Positions 7,913-16,243 of a DNA stretch of 64,000 nucleotides are shown here, piece by piece. How positions within the stretch are numbered: position 1 is the first letter of the stretch; every line of letters begins with the position of its first letter. The DNA is from CBEULR01 sp965544035 (lineage in GTDB: Bacteria; Bacillota; Desulfotomaculia; Desulfotomaculales; Desulforudaceae). The stretch is from contig CBEULR010000010.1 in the NCBI GenBank assembly GCA_965544035.1, forward strand, positions 1-64,000, given 5' to 3'. Under the pieces are notes generated by a model. It was given only the letters and a program-made list of their open reading frames with translations. It was not told the origin of the DNA and made no database searches. The translations under genes and the position numbers were made by a program.

Positions 7913-9133
7913 TTAAATGGTATTGCCGAGACCGAATGAATTGTAGAGAGCACGGATGGAACGCCGCAAATCGTTCTCCCTTACCAAAACCCAAATCGTT
8001 GTATGCGAATCAGCAGTCTGCAATATCTCAACACCCTCGGCATCCAAAGTCTCCACAATCCGCCACATGACCCCGGGCACCCCGGTCATTCCCGCTCCAA
8101 CCACCGCAATCTTGGCACACCCGGGCTGACACAAAACCTTAATGCCCAGCGACTCCAGAACGGACATCGCCGGCTCGGCCGCCGCGCTCTCCACGGTGAA
8201 GGCAACCCAGTCAGGGTGATAGTTGATCAGATCAAGGCTGATCGAGGCTTCGGCCAACGCCTGCAGGGCCTGGTTTTTTGCGCCGGGGTTCGTTTCGTAT
8301 ACCCGGATTTGAACCAAGCCCGATCGGTACGTTATGCCGGTTGCAATCCGGTCACTGGTGATGTCGAGGAACCCCTTCCGGGCGTCGATGTGGTTGGTAA
8401 TCAGCGTACCTTCAGCATCGCTGAAGGTGGACTTGATCCACAGCGGGATATTGCGCTGCATGGCGATTTCCACTGCGCGCGGGTGCACCACCTGTGCTCC
8501 CTCATGTGCCAGATGACACACCTCATTATAGGTTACCCTATCCAATACCCGGGCATCCGATATAATCCGCGGGTCAGCGGCCATTACTCCTTCCACGTCG
8601 GTATATATGTTGATCGATTCGGCATCCAGGGCAACACCCAAAGCCGCAGCCGTGGTATCACTGCCCCCGCGTCCCAACGTGGTGATTTCGCCTTCCTCGC
8701 TGACCCCTTGAAATCCGGCTACGACCACAATCCGGCCCAATTCAGACAGTTTCACAACAGCATCCGCTTCCACGCGGAGAATACGCGCTTCTCCGTGAGT
8801 GCCGGTGGTGATTATTCCGGACTGCGCGCCGGTCAGAAACGCCGCCGGCTGTCCTTTCTCCCTGATGGCCGCCGCCGTCATCACACCCGCCACAATCTCA
8901 CCGCAGGACAGCAGAAGATCCAAATCACGGGGAGTAACGGCATTAGCAGAGTTCCGGGCAAGATCCAAGAGTGAATCGGTAGCATACGGGTCGGGGTAAC
9001 GTCCAGGAGCGGACACCACCACCACCGGCTGCAACCCGCTCTCTTTCGCCCGGATTACCACCTCGGCCACACGCGCCCTTCGCTCTGCGGTCGCAACCGA
9101 GGTGCCGCCGAACTTTTGAATTACAAACCGCAC
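7913..9133 (-). CDS. dapG: Aspartate kinase (DapG type)
   Basis: A 406-residue monofunctional aspartokinase catalysing the first step of the aspartate pathway. KFGGTSV (7-13) is the kinase signature, GRGGSDTTAAALG and IYTDVEGVMAADPR are catalytic-domain motifs, and two ACT domains follow from about residue 260. Its place in the dipicolinate operon suggests the diaminopimelate-inhibited DapG isoform of B. subtilis; the effector is inferred, not visible. The GTG at 9133 is chosen because AGAGAGGTG precedes it; an upstream GTG lies within that ribosome site. It is 30 bp downstream of asd. Confidence 0.93.
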   Translation of the reverse strand: MRFVIQKFGGTSVATAERRARVAEVVIRAKESGLQPVVVVSAPGRYPDPYATDSLLDLARNSANAVTPRDLDLLLSCGEIVAGVMTAAAIREKGQPAAFLTGAQSGIITTGTHGEARILRVEADAVVKLSELGRIVVVAGFQGVSEEGEITTLGRGGSDTTAAALGVALDAESINIYTDVEGVMAADPRIISDARVLDRVTYNEVCHLAHEGAQVVHPRAVEIAMQRNIPLWIKSTFSDAEGTLITNHIDARKGFLDITSDRIATGITYRSGLVQIRVYETNPGAKNQALQALAEASISLDLINYHPDWVAFTVESAAAEPAMSVLESLGIKVLCQPGCAKIAVVGAGMTGVPGVMWRIVETLDAEGVEILQTADSHTTIWVLVRENDLRRSIRALYNSFGLGNTI

Positions 9134-9163
9134 AGAGGGCACCTCTCTTATGCCGCACCCATT

Positions 9164-10174
9164 CTAGACCAGCCCGTACTGTGCAACCAGTTCTGCAATC
9201 TGAACCGCGTTAGTGGCTGCGCCCTTTCGAATCTGATCGGATGAAATAAACATGTTTATCCCATTTTCGACCGTGTCATCCTTCCGGATGCGGCCCACCA
9301 AAATCTCGTCACGATTCGTGGCTTCTATGGGCATCGGATAACGCTTGGCCGCCGGGTCATCTACGACTTTCACTCCGGGAAATTCGTTCAGCAGCCTTCT
9401 AACCTCATCCGGACTGACACTCTTCACCGTTTCCACGTTTACCGATTCCGAGTGGCTGCGAAAGACCGGCACACGCACCGTGGTAGCCGAAACTCGCAAC
9501 TCATCGTCGTGGAACAGCTTCCGGGTTTCCAGCACCATTTTCCACTCTTCTTTTGTGTAGTCCTGATCCATAAACACATCAATGTGGGGTATGAGGTTAA
9601 ACGCGATTTGATAGGCAAATGTCTTCGGCTCATACTCCTTGCCGTCCAGGATCGCCCTGCTCTGTTCACGTAGTTCGGTGATCCCAGCCGCGCCCGCTCC
9701 CGACACCGCCTGATAGGTGGAGACTACGACACGCTTAATTCCAAACGCATCATAAATGGGCTTCAGCGGGACCGCCATGATGATCGTAGAGCAGTTCGGA
9801 TTAGCGATGATACCCTTGTGCCAGCGCACATCCTCCGGGTTGACCTCCGGCACCACCAACGGCACCTCGGGATCCAGGCGAAAGGCACTGGAATTGTCGA
9901 TAACCACTGCTCCGCTTTTCCGTGCTGGTTCAGCATACTCAGTACTTGCCGCGCCACCGGCAAATAATGCAATGTCCATTCCGTCAAAGGATGACGCCTT
10001 GGTTTCCTCTACTGTATACTTCTCACCTTCAAATAAAATCTCTTTCCCCGCAGAACGAGCGGTGGCGCAAAGGCGCAGCCCCCCGATGGGAAACTTCCTT
10101 TCCGCCAGGACTTTTAATATCTCTTGTCCAACCGCCCCCGTAGCACCAACTATGCAAACGTTATAGGTACGCAA
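9164..10174 (-). CDS. asd: Aspartate-semialdehyde dehydrogenase
   Basis: A 336-residue NADPH enzyme reducing aspartyl phosphate to aspartate semialdehyde. GATGAVG (about 10-16) is the nucleotide loop and NPNCST carries the catalytic cysteine (about C128). Start TTG at 10174 follows GGAAGGAGG by 6 bases. The gene follows dpaB by 20 bp. Its product feeds DapA here, and is also the acceptor for sulfide in the DUF39 homocysteine route encoded at 39.5-41.9 kb. Confidence 0.95.
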   Translation of the reverse strand: MRTYNVCIVGATGAVGQEILKVLAERKFPIGGLRLCATARSAGKEILFEGEKYTVEETKASSFDGMDIALFAGGAASTEYAEPARKSGAVVIDNSSAFRLDPEVPLVVPEVNPEDVRWHKGIIANPNCSTIIMAVPLKPIYDAFGIKRVVVSTYQAVSGAGAAGITELREQSRAILDGKEYEPKTFAYQIAFNLIPHIDVFMDQDYTKEEWKMVLETRKLFHDDELRVSATTVRVPVFRSHSESVNVETVKSVSPDEVRRLLNEFPGVKVVDDPAAKRYPMPIEATNRDEILVGRIRKDDTVENGINMFISSDQIRKGAATNAVQIAELVAQYGLV

Positions 10175-10194
10175 ACTCGAGCCTCCTTCCAAAG

Positions 10195-10782
10195 TTACGG
10201 ATAAGTAACCAATACCGGCTGGATCTGTTCCCCTTTGAGAGCCATAACTACAGTATCCTTTAGCAGATCCATTTTTGCAATTAGAGAATTCGGCTTCCCT
10301 TGTGGATTATCCTGCCCGAACGGCACCAGATAGACGTTCCGGGTATTCAGCAGTGTCCCCAGATTGCGCGCATTAAGCCCCAACCCGTCGTTGGTGGAAA
10401 TCGCGATAACCACCGGACGCTGATTGCGCAGTTGCGCCTTCGCCGACATCAGCACCGGCCCGTCGGTGATGCCGTTGGCCAGTTTGGCGAGCGTATTCCC
10501 CGTACAGGGAGCGATCACCATCACATCCACCAGTTTCCCCGGACCAATCGGCTCCGCATCCACAATGTTGTCAATCACCCGATGTCCGGTCAATTGTTCC
10601 AGTTTGGCGCACCATTCACTCGCCTTGCCGAACCGCGTGTCAACGGTACGCAATGTGTCCGTGACGATCGGGAAGACCTCGGCCCCCTCTTCGACCAGCT
10701 TCTCAATGTGCTTGAACACCTCGGCCAAGGTGCAAAAGGAAGCAGTCAAGGCGAAGCCGATTTTAACGTCCTTGAGTTGCAT
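10195..10782 (-). CDS. dpaB: Dipicolinate synthase subunit B (spore flavoprotein)
   Basis: A 195-residue flavoprotein of the SpoVFB family that with DpaA makes dipicolinic acid from the DapA product in the mother cell. The start MQLKDVKIGFALTGS-like region (here ALTASFCTLAEV) and VDVMVIAPCTGNTLAKLANGI are typical of this branch of the phosphopantothenoylcysteine decarboxylase-like flavoproteins. ATG 10782 lies inside the 3' end of dpaA (20-bp overlap), pointing to coupled translation. Presence marks an endospore former. Confidence 0.92.
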   Translation of the reverse strand: MQLKDVKIGFALTASFCTLAEVFKHIEKLVEEGAEVFPIVTDTLRTVDTRFGKASEWCAKLEQLTGHRVIDNIVDAEPIGPGKLVDVMVIAPCTGNTLAKLANGITDGPVLMSAKAQLRNQRPVVIAISTNDGLGLNARNLGTLLNTRNVYLVPFGQDNPQGKPNSLIAKMDLLKDTVVMALKGEQIQPVLVTYP

Positions 10783-11698
10783 TGGCGAGCACCTCCTGAT
10801 CGCTAGAAGAGCTGCCGGGGGCATTCTCAAGGAGCAGCCGCGTGATGATGCGGGCCATTATCTCTCCCGCCGTTTTTGGAGCAACCTTTCCTGGCAGAGA
10901 GGGAGCCAGTATCGCCTGTATGCCCAGCATTTCAGCGGCCTTAAAGTCGGTCCCGCCCGGAGCGGAAGCAATGTCGATAATGCAGACGTGCGGATTCGCT
11001 GCCTTCAGCAGATCAGCAGACAGGACCAGTTCAGGAACCGTGTTGAAGATGATGTCCGCCTGGTCGATGATTCCGGCCAGTTCCTTAAAGGATACGCCCC
11101 GGAATCCCATTTCCACCGCGCGGGCCACACTCTCGGGACGTCTCGCGATCACCGTAGTGTGTGCCCCGATGCCGGCGAGCATCCTGGCCAACGTCATTCC
11201 GGTTCGCCCGAAACCCAGAACGAAACTGCGGCTGCTATGGATGGTGATCGGCACCTTCTCCATAGCTAATTGAATAGCGCCTTCGGCCGAAGGGATGGAA
11301 TTCCAGATGGCAAATTCATCAATGCTGGACAGCTCGACCAGCTTTAGCCCCAACTCCTCCGCCATTCTCAGCATATACGCTCTGGCCACTACCGTGAAAA
11401 TCGGCGTGTTTCTCCCCACACGATCAAGCAATGCCGCGGACACTTCCATAATCGCCGCGCCATGGGCGTCATTCAGCCGGCCCTGTGCGTCAATCCCGGG
11501 CAGCGGAACGATCAAGGCATCCGCATTTGAACACACCTCATCCAGAGTACGACAAACCCTAATCTCCGAAACCCCATCGGGAACGGGAGCAGCTACGGCC
11601 AGAATTGACGCACCCTTATGCACCAACTCTTGCGACAGGTATCGGGCTCTGGCATCCCCTCCAAGAATCCCGATCTGTAAGCCTCCCAGCGGCTGCAT
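10763..11698 (-). CDS. dpaA: Dipicolinate synthase subunit A
   Basis: A 311-residue protein of the SpoVFA family. The N-terminal half is a DpaA-specific domain and the C-terminal half an NAD-binding Rossmann fold with GFGRTGMTLARMLAG near residue 155. With DpaB it oxidises the DapA product to dipicolinate, which accumulates in the spore core as the calcium chelate. ATG 11698 follows AAGGGGG. A candidate sigma-K promoter lies 27-54 bp upstream, as expected for a gene known to be sigma-K dependent in B. subtilis, while dapB upstream has a vegetative promoter. Confidence 0.93.
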   Translation of the reverse strand: MQPLGGLQIGILGGDARARYLSQELVHKGASILAVAAPVPDGVSEIRVCRTLDEVCSNADALIVPLPGIDAQGRLNDAHGAAIMEVSAALLDRVGRNTPIFTVVARAYMLRMAEELGLKLVELSSIDEFAIWNSIPSAEGAIQLAMEKVPITIHSSRSFVLGFGRTGMTLARMLAGIGAHTTVIARRPESVARAVEMGFRGVSFKELAGIIDQADIIFNTVPELVLSADLLKAANPHVCIIDIASAPGGTDFKAAEMLGIQAILAPSLPGKVAPKTAGEIMARIITRLLLENAPGSSSSDQEVLANATQGR

Positions 11699-11724
11699 TT
11701 GGATTACCCCCTTAGCTACACTCC

Positions 11725-11752
11725 CAATATATGTCCGGCACAAAACAGAGGT
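11725..11752 (-). promoter_or_regulatory. Candidate sigma-K promoter for dpaAB
   Basis: On the minus strand AC (11751-11752), 17 bp, CATATATTG (11725-11733), one base off the AC-N16/17-CATAnnnTA pattern. Its position directly before dpaA and the known sigma-K control of the B. subtilis operon make it credible. Confidence 0.5.
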
Positions 11753-11773
11753 GCCTGTATAGGGAGGGGCAGG

Positions 11774-11801
11774 GGTCAGACATCAGACGTCAGCGGTCCG
11801 A
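11774..11801. repeat. Four tandem degenerate heptamers
   Basis: The units ggtcaga, catcaga, cgtcagc and ggtccga lie head to tail in the dapB-dpaA gap. The shared core is TCAGA/TCAGC with a seven-base period. No function is evident. Confidence 0.45.
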
Positions 11802-11839
11802 AATGGGATTCGTGCTCCCCTGTCGGTAATCAAGAAGTG

Positions 11840-12655
11840 TCAAGCCTGTTCGAAGAGCAGGTTTTCGAGGCCGTAGACAAGCGTACTGGTACCCAGCGTA
11901 CGGCGGATAGCCAAAATAACGCCGGGCATGAAGGACTCGCGCGAAAGGGAGTCGTGCCGGATGGTTAAGGTTTGTCCTACACCGCCGAACAACACTTCCT
12001 GGTGCGCAACGAGACCCGGCAGGCGCACGCTGTGCAGGCAAATCCCTCTGGCAAAACTCCCCCCGCGAACCCCATCGAGCTTGATCTCATCCTGTACCTC
12101 TGCAGGTCTGGCGTCTCCGCGGGCCGCAGCAATAAGCTCGGCCGTCTTAATGGCGGTGCCAGAAGGCGCGTCTACCTTCTTGTCGTGATGGAGTTCAATG
12201 ATCTCAACCGCCGGAAAGTAGCGTGCGGCCATCTCCGCGAACTTCATCATAAGGACGGCTCCAACGGCAAAGTTTGGTGCAATCAACCCCCCGATGCCTT
12301 TTCTCGAAGCCAGCGCCGTTAGCTCAGCGCGTTCCTCCGCCGACATCCCGGTTGTCCCGATAACCGGATGGACGCCCGCTTCTATGGCCGCGCGGGCATT
12401 GTCAAACACGGATCGCGGTGAAGTGAAATCGACCATTACCTGGGCCCCCGTACGGGACAAGCAGGCACTTAAGTCCGATTCAATCACTACCCCCAGAGGA
12501 GCAATACCTGCCACCGCGCCTGCATCTTCACCGACACGGTGCATATCGATCGCTCCCACCAATTCCATCCCGTTTTCCCTTGTGACGGCACGCACCACTT
12601 CTTGACCCATCCGGCCGGCCGCGCCGCTCACTGCCACTCTGATAATTCTACTCAC
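11840..12655 (-). CDS. dapB: 4-hydroxy-tetrahydrodipicolinate reductase
   Basis: A 271-residue NAD(P)H enzyme following DapA. GAAGRMGQEV (10-19) binds the nucleotide, and ELHHDKKVDAPSGTA holds the catalytic histidine pair and lysine. In B. subtilis dapB lies elsewhere; here it heads the dpaA-dpaB-asd-dapG-dapA group. A vegetative promoter lies 40-70 bp upstream and a terminator for the preceding ymxH unit lies beyond it, so this gene probably starts the transcript. The 141-bp gap to dpaA holds a sporulation-type promoter and a short heptamer repeat. Confidence 0.94.
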   Translation of the reverse strand: MSRIIRVAVSGAAGRMGQEVVRAVTRENGMELVGAIDMHRVGEDAGAVAGIAPLGVVIESDLSACLSRTGAQVMVDFTSPRSVFDNARAAIEAGVHPVIGTTGMSAEERAELTALASRKGIGGLIAPNFAVGAVLMMKFAEMAARYFPAVEIIELHHDKKVDAPSGTAIKTAELIAAARGDARPAEVQDEIKLDGVRGGSFARGICLHSVRLPGLVAHQEVLFGGVGQTLTIRHDSLSRESFMPGVILAIRRTLGTSTLVYGLENLLFEQA

Positions 12656-12694
12656 CGCCTTTGATGCGTTGTATTACAATTCTGAATTCATTAT

Positions 12695-12723
12695 AAAATA
12701 TTACACCTGGCACAACTTGTCAA
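12695..12723 (-). promoter_or_regulatory. Vegetative promoter for dapB operon
   Basis: Minus strand TTGACA (12718-12723), 17 bp, TATTTT (12695-12700), 40 bp before the dapB start. A TATAAT overlaps the -10 but would need a 22-bp spacer. Confidence 0.55.
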
Positions 12724-12751
12724 GGAACCGTGCCTATTCCGAGCATAACAC

Positions 12752-12786
12752 AAAAACCATACGGCTAATCAGTAACCGCATGGTTT
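12752..12786 (-). terminator. Terminator after ymxH
   Basis: Minus-strand stem of 11 pairs (12776-12786 with 12754-12764, one G-T pair) followed by TTTTTG. It separates the mlpA-dut-ymxH unit from the dapB promoter. Confidence 0.8.
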
Positions 12787-12828
12787 CTCTCAATGCACGA
12801 TTTAATGTACCGCCCGGCCCGCCCCGAT

Positions 12829-13095
12829 TCAAAAGAACTTGCGCAGACGGGGCTGAGTCTGATCGAGTTCGACGACGATGACCTCGGTACCAACCTTCTT
12901 GACCGCCTCCCAGGGAACCACCAGTTCCTGAGACCCGGTCCACACGTTCAGCATATTCGGTCGGCGCGGCATGGTAATCGAGTAAATCTCCCCGCTGTCT
13001 GGGTCGATCGTCATATCCGACTGCCCCACTACACCCAACCTGCTTCCATCCGTAATATTGACGATCTCCTTGCCCGCCATCTGCGACAGCCTCAT
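12829..13095 (-). CDS. ymxH: YlmC/YmxH family PRC-barrel sporulation protein
   Basis: An 88-residue protein built of a single PRC-barrel fold: RLSQMAGKEIVNI, GVVGQSDM and the C-terminal WEAVKKVGTEVIVVEL are typical of YlmC/YmxH. The molecular role is not known; the family is confined to spore formers and linked to sporulation by context. In B. subtilis ymxH sits between mlpA and dpaA; the same interval is kept here, with dut, a membrane protein and dapB added. Confidence 0.85.
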   Translation of the reverse strand: MRLSQMAGKEIVNITDGSRLGVVGQSDMTIDPDSGEIYSITMPRRPNMLNVWTGSQELVVPWEAVKKVGTEVIVVELDQTQPRLRKFF

Positions 13096-13145
13096 TTGAA
13101 CACACCTCCAATAACGCCCGCAGCGGTTTTACCCGGTCAGCCCAG

Positions 13146-13499
13146 TCAGAACCTGATCCGTCTTTCCTTGAACACTGCATAAAGATTCATTGCACCGGAT
13201 TGGGCCAACGCCAGTACGATTGCCGCCGAAGCCAATGGTTCCAGCTCAAGCTTTCCGAATACGATTCGTTCCGGAGCATCGAGGCCGAGAAAGGTGAGCA
13301 AGAGCACCATCGAAAGGTATATTCCGCCGGCATTTCCGATCAGTCTGCCCAACGCTTCCGAAAGTGGGGTTGTCCGCGGCTCCAACTCCCACAGATTCTC
13401 ACGCCTGTATCGGGCGGACACCCGGTTAGTGTATCGATCGTACGCCACGAACAGCAGAAACAGACCCAACAGAAATAGAAAGACCGTCGCCGTAAACAT
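13146..13499 (-). CDS. Small membrane protein of unknown function
   Basis: A 117-residue protein I do not recognise. Residues 1-20 form a strong N-terminal hydrophobic helix, residues 23-45 are basic and acidic (YRRENLWELEPRT), and two further hydrophobic stretches lie about 53-72 and 85-108, ending in the basic tail FKERRIRF. The ATG at 13499 follows GGGGGTGGG. It lies between dut and ymxH in the same direction, so co-expression with sporulation-linked ymxH is likely. No catalytic motif is visible. Confidence 0.7.
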   Translation of the reverse strand: MFTATVFLFLLGLFLLFVAYDRYTNRVSARYRRENLWELEPRTTPLSEALGRLIGNAGGIYLSMVLLLTFLGLDAPERIVFGKLELEPLASAAIVLALAQSGAMNLYAVFKERRIRF

Positions 13500-13572
13500 T
13501 GTCCCACCCCCCTACCAATAATATGGTGGCTGACAAGCATTTATGACGACGTCTCTCCGCTTCCCGCAATGA

Positions 13573-14043
13573 TTACCGTCCGGTTGAACCAAATCCACCG
13601 TCTCCCCGCTCCGTCTGGTCCAGTTCGGAAACAAGAGCGAGCGCAACCCGCGCCACGGGAATGACCACCAGCTGGGCAATGCGGTCACCGGGCCGGATTG
13701 TATAAGCCTTATTACTCAGGTTTATGATTGGACACAAGACCTCCCCCGTATAATCCGAATCCACAACGCCAACCGCGTTAACCAGCGTAATACCGTGATT
13801 GGCTGCAATCCCGCTACGGGGAAATACAAGGGCCGCGTAACCGCTGTCGGGGAGTTGAACGGCCACACCGGTGGGTATACGGACCGTGTCTCCGGGATGC
13901 AAGACAATCGGCTCATCGATAGCCGCACAAAGATCCATGCCAGCGGACCCGGAAGTGGCATAATGCGGCACAAGTCCACCGCCCGCTGTCTCCGGACGGA
14001 CGAGTTTACAGCGCAGAGTAATATCGTGTCTCTTCAGAGCCAA
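13573..14043 (-). CDS. dut: dUTP diphosphatase
   Basis: A 156-residue trimeric dUTPase that hydrolyses dUTP to dUMP. Motif 1 GSAGMDL, motif 2 in FPRSGIA, motif 3 GVVDSDYTGE, motif 4 RPGDRIAQLV and the C-terminal motif 5 RGDGGFGSTG are all present. TTG at 14043 is taken as start because AAAGGCGG lies just upstream and the resulting length fits the family. It overlaps nothing and follows mlpA by 14 bp. Confidence 0.92.
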   Translation of the reverse strand: MALKRHDITLRCKLVRPETAGGGLVPHYATSGSAGMDLCAAIDEPIVLHPGDTVRIPTGVAVQLPDSGYAALVFPRSGIAANHGITLVNAVGVVDSDYTGEVLCPIINLSNKAYTIRPGDRIAQLVVIPVARVALALVSELDQTERGDGGFGSTGR

Positions 14044-14057
14044 ACAGCCGCCTTTCT

Positions 14058-15323
14058 CTAGGCCTTTAAACGGGACAAGGCCGATTCCCACTCCTTGTAA
14101 TCACACCAAGTACCGATTGTCGCCATCGAAAACCGTTCCGCAGTGAACACCTCATTGGCCACCCTTTTGATTTGATCCGCAGAAACGGCCTGCAGACGCG
14201 ACACCACCTCATCAGGGGTGGTGATTCGTCCCAGATACAGCTCCGATTTGGCCAGCCGACTCATCCTGCTGTTTACGTTTTCTAGGCTGAGCAAGAAGCC
14301 GCCCTTCAGCTGATCCTTCGCACGCCTGAGTTCTTCTTCTCCGATACCGTTCACCCTCAGATCATCAAGCTCGTTCATCACGATCTCCAAAACCTGATTG
14401 ACATTCTCCCTGGTTAATCCGGCATAAACACAGAACAGGCCGGTATCGTGATAAGAGCTGTGGTACGAGAATACCGTGTAGACAAGTCCCCGTTCTTCAC
14501 GGATCTTTTGAAACAACCGTGAGCTCATCCCGCCGCCTAACACCGTATTGATTACCTGCATCACGTATATGTCGTCATGATCCAGTGCAAAGCCTTCGGT
14601 GCCCAGGCATAAGTGCACCTGTTCGGTGTCCTTTCGCCGGCATACCGCCTTGTTGGCCGCACGCGGTGCGGCGTAGCGTTTCACTCCGTTGCGAGGGGCA
14701 AGATGCTCGAAGGCGCCGGCAAGTTTCTCGACAACCTCATCATGGCTTATGTTTCCGGCACAGGAGATCACCATGTCTCCGCAGCGATAATGCCGGTCGT
14801 AAAACTCCAACAGCTGATTGCGGTCAATGGCCCTTACCACTTCTTCTTGACCGATAACCGGCCGTCCCAAAGCGTGCGCGTGCCACATCACACCGGTGAG
14901 AACATCGTGCACCAGTTCATCAGGTGCATCTTCGTACATTTTGATTTCCTCAACAATCACATTCTTTTCGCGTTCAATATCCTCGGCTGCGAACAGGGAA
15001 CCGAACAGCATATCAGAGATTACGTCGATTGCCAGATCCAGGTGTTCATCCAGAACCTTGGCATGGTAACAGGTATACTCTTTCGTTGTAAACGCGTTGA
15101 TCTGTCCCCCCACCGCATCCAGAGACTCCGCGATTTCCTTGGCGGTGCGTTTCTCCGTCCCCTTAAACATCATGTGCTCGATAAAGTGGGAAATCCCGTT
15201 GTTCTTCTCGTCCTCATCCCGCGATCCCACGTTGACCCAGACTCCCAGTGAAACCGAACGCACGTGTGGGATTTCCTCGGTGATAATCCTTACACCGTTG
15301 TCCAACACTACCTTTTGCACCAT
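14058..15323 (-). CDS. mlpA: M16-family zinc peptidase (YmxG/MlpA)
   Basis: A 421-residue insulinase-type peptidase with the inverted zinc motif HFIEHMMFKGT (HxxEH, H47 and H51 region) and the downstream glutamate in the NVIVEEI segment. The C-terminal M16C domain (about 165-350) is present without a second metal site. The B. subtilis counterpart (ymxG/mlpA) lies at the same place after pnp-ylxY. ATG 15323 follows GGAGGT at 11 bp. Substrates are unknown. Confidence 0.9.
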   Translation of the reverse strand: MVQKVVLDNGVRIITEEIPHVRSVSLGVWVNVGSRDEDEKNNGISHFIEHMMFKGTEKRTAKEIAESLDAVGGQINAFTTKEYTCYHAKVLDEHLDLAIDVISDMLFGSLFAAEDIEREKNVIVEEIKMYEDAPDELVHDVLTGVMWHAHALGRPVIGQEEVVRAIDRNQLLEFYDRHYRCGDMVISCAGNISHDEVVEKLAGAFEHLAPRNGVKRYAAPRAANKAVCRRKDTEQVHLCLGTEGFALDHDDIYVMQVINTVLGGGMSSRLFQKIREERGLVYTVFSYHSSYHDTGLFCVYAGLTRENVNQVLEIVMNELDDLRVNGIGEEELRRAKDQLKGGFLLSLENVNSRMSRLAKSELYLGRITTPDEVVSRLQAVSADQIKRVANEVFTAERFSMATIGTWCDYKEWESALSRLKA

Positions 15324-15438
15324 AAGTTTAGTCTACCTCCATTTGCGCATGCCCTGTAATTCTTGCCTGCTTGACGAAATCCTGCATTATTTCCATTGAA
15401 AAACCCACGCGCCCGCCTCTCCCCGATCGGTCTTTTCA

Positions 15439-16152
15439 CTATGAACGCTCCTCATTGCCGACCAGCGTGCTCACCGTCACCGGTTTCAGACCCCTGCTTT
15501 CGAGAAAAGGCAGTATTTCACCCAAAGCCTGTACGGTAGGCTCGGTAGGATGCATCAGTACTATCGCCCCGTTGTGGATACGCCCCTTAACCCGTTCTCG
15601 GATTGCCTCTGCATTACGTGATTTCCAATCCACAGTGTCCAGACTCCACAAAATCACCCTGTAGCCCGACTGTTCCGCGGCCTTCAGAACAGCCTCTCCC
15701 CGCTCACCGTATGGTGGTGCGTATAGATGCGGTCTGACGCCGCAGGCTTGGTAAATGGCGTCTTCAGCCTTAATAATGTCCGCACGGTTCTGTTCAACTG
15801 AAAGGTGATCCGGATGAGGATGCCCGTATCCATGATTGCCGATTTCGTGACCTTTATCTCTAATCAGCCGCACCAGATCAGGGTGAAGCTCCGCCCAGCG
15901 ACCGGTAACAAAAAACGTAGCTTTGGCCTCGTGTTTACTGAAGACGTCAAGCATCATCGGTACGTATTCTTCACCCCAGTCCACATTTACCGCCAGCGCA
16001 ACCTGTTTTACTGATTCATCACCCTGATACACCGGATCTGCCGCGGTCGGCCGCACCCTATCCCTAACAAGCCCATACAGAACAAGGGTGAGCGCGGAAC
16101 ACAACACCATCCCTAGTATTAGCACGTGTATTTTGGAATATCTCCGATACAT
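15439..16152 (-). CDS. ylxY: Polysaccharide deacetylase family protein (YlxY-like)
   Basis: A 237-residue protein with an N-terminal membrane anchor (about 8-27) and a NodB-type deacetylase domain. VNVDWGEEY is a variant of the usual metal-binding TFDDG stretch, ATFFVTGRW and GHEIGNHGYGHPHPDHL (HxxxH) supply the metal histidines, and LYAPPYGERG is motif 3. The first aspartate pair is reduced to a single D in NVDWG, so activity is uncertain. Position between pnp and mlpA matches ylxY of B. subtilis, whose function in the envelope or spore cortex is not settled. Confidence 0.85.
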   Translation of the reverse strand: MYRRYSKIHVLILGMVLCSALTLVLYGLVRDRVRPTAADPVYQGDESVKQVALAVNVDWGEEYVPMMLDVFSKHEAKATFFVTGRWAELHPDLVRLIRDKGHEIGNHGYGHPHPDHLSVEQNRADIIKAEDAIYQACGVRPHLYAPPYGERGEAVLKAAEQSGYRVILWSLDTVDWKSRNAEAIRERVKGRIHNGAIVLMHPTEPTVQALGEILPFLESRGLKPVTVSTLVGNEERS

Positions 16153-16205
16153 AAAATCACCTCGCTAATGACTATGCATTCATCAGCGAGGCTTGCACAC
16201 CGCGT

Positions 16206-16232
16206 GAAAAAAGCCCTGCAATATTGAGGGCT
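16206..16232 (-). terminator. Terminator after pnp
   Basis: Minus-strand agccct/agggct stem (16227-16232 with 16212-16217) around a nine-base loop, then TTTTTT. It lies 12 bp after the pnp stop codon. Confidence 0.75.
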
Positions 16233-16243
16233 CATTTCGATCG

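Noticed and set aside
8003..8974. Plus-strand frame of 323 codons
   Set aside because: Antisense to dapG with all kinase and ACT motifs intact; composition (many H, R, G, Q) is typical of a shadow frame.
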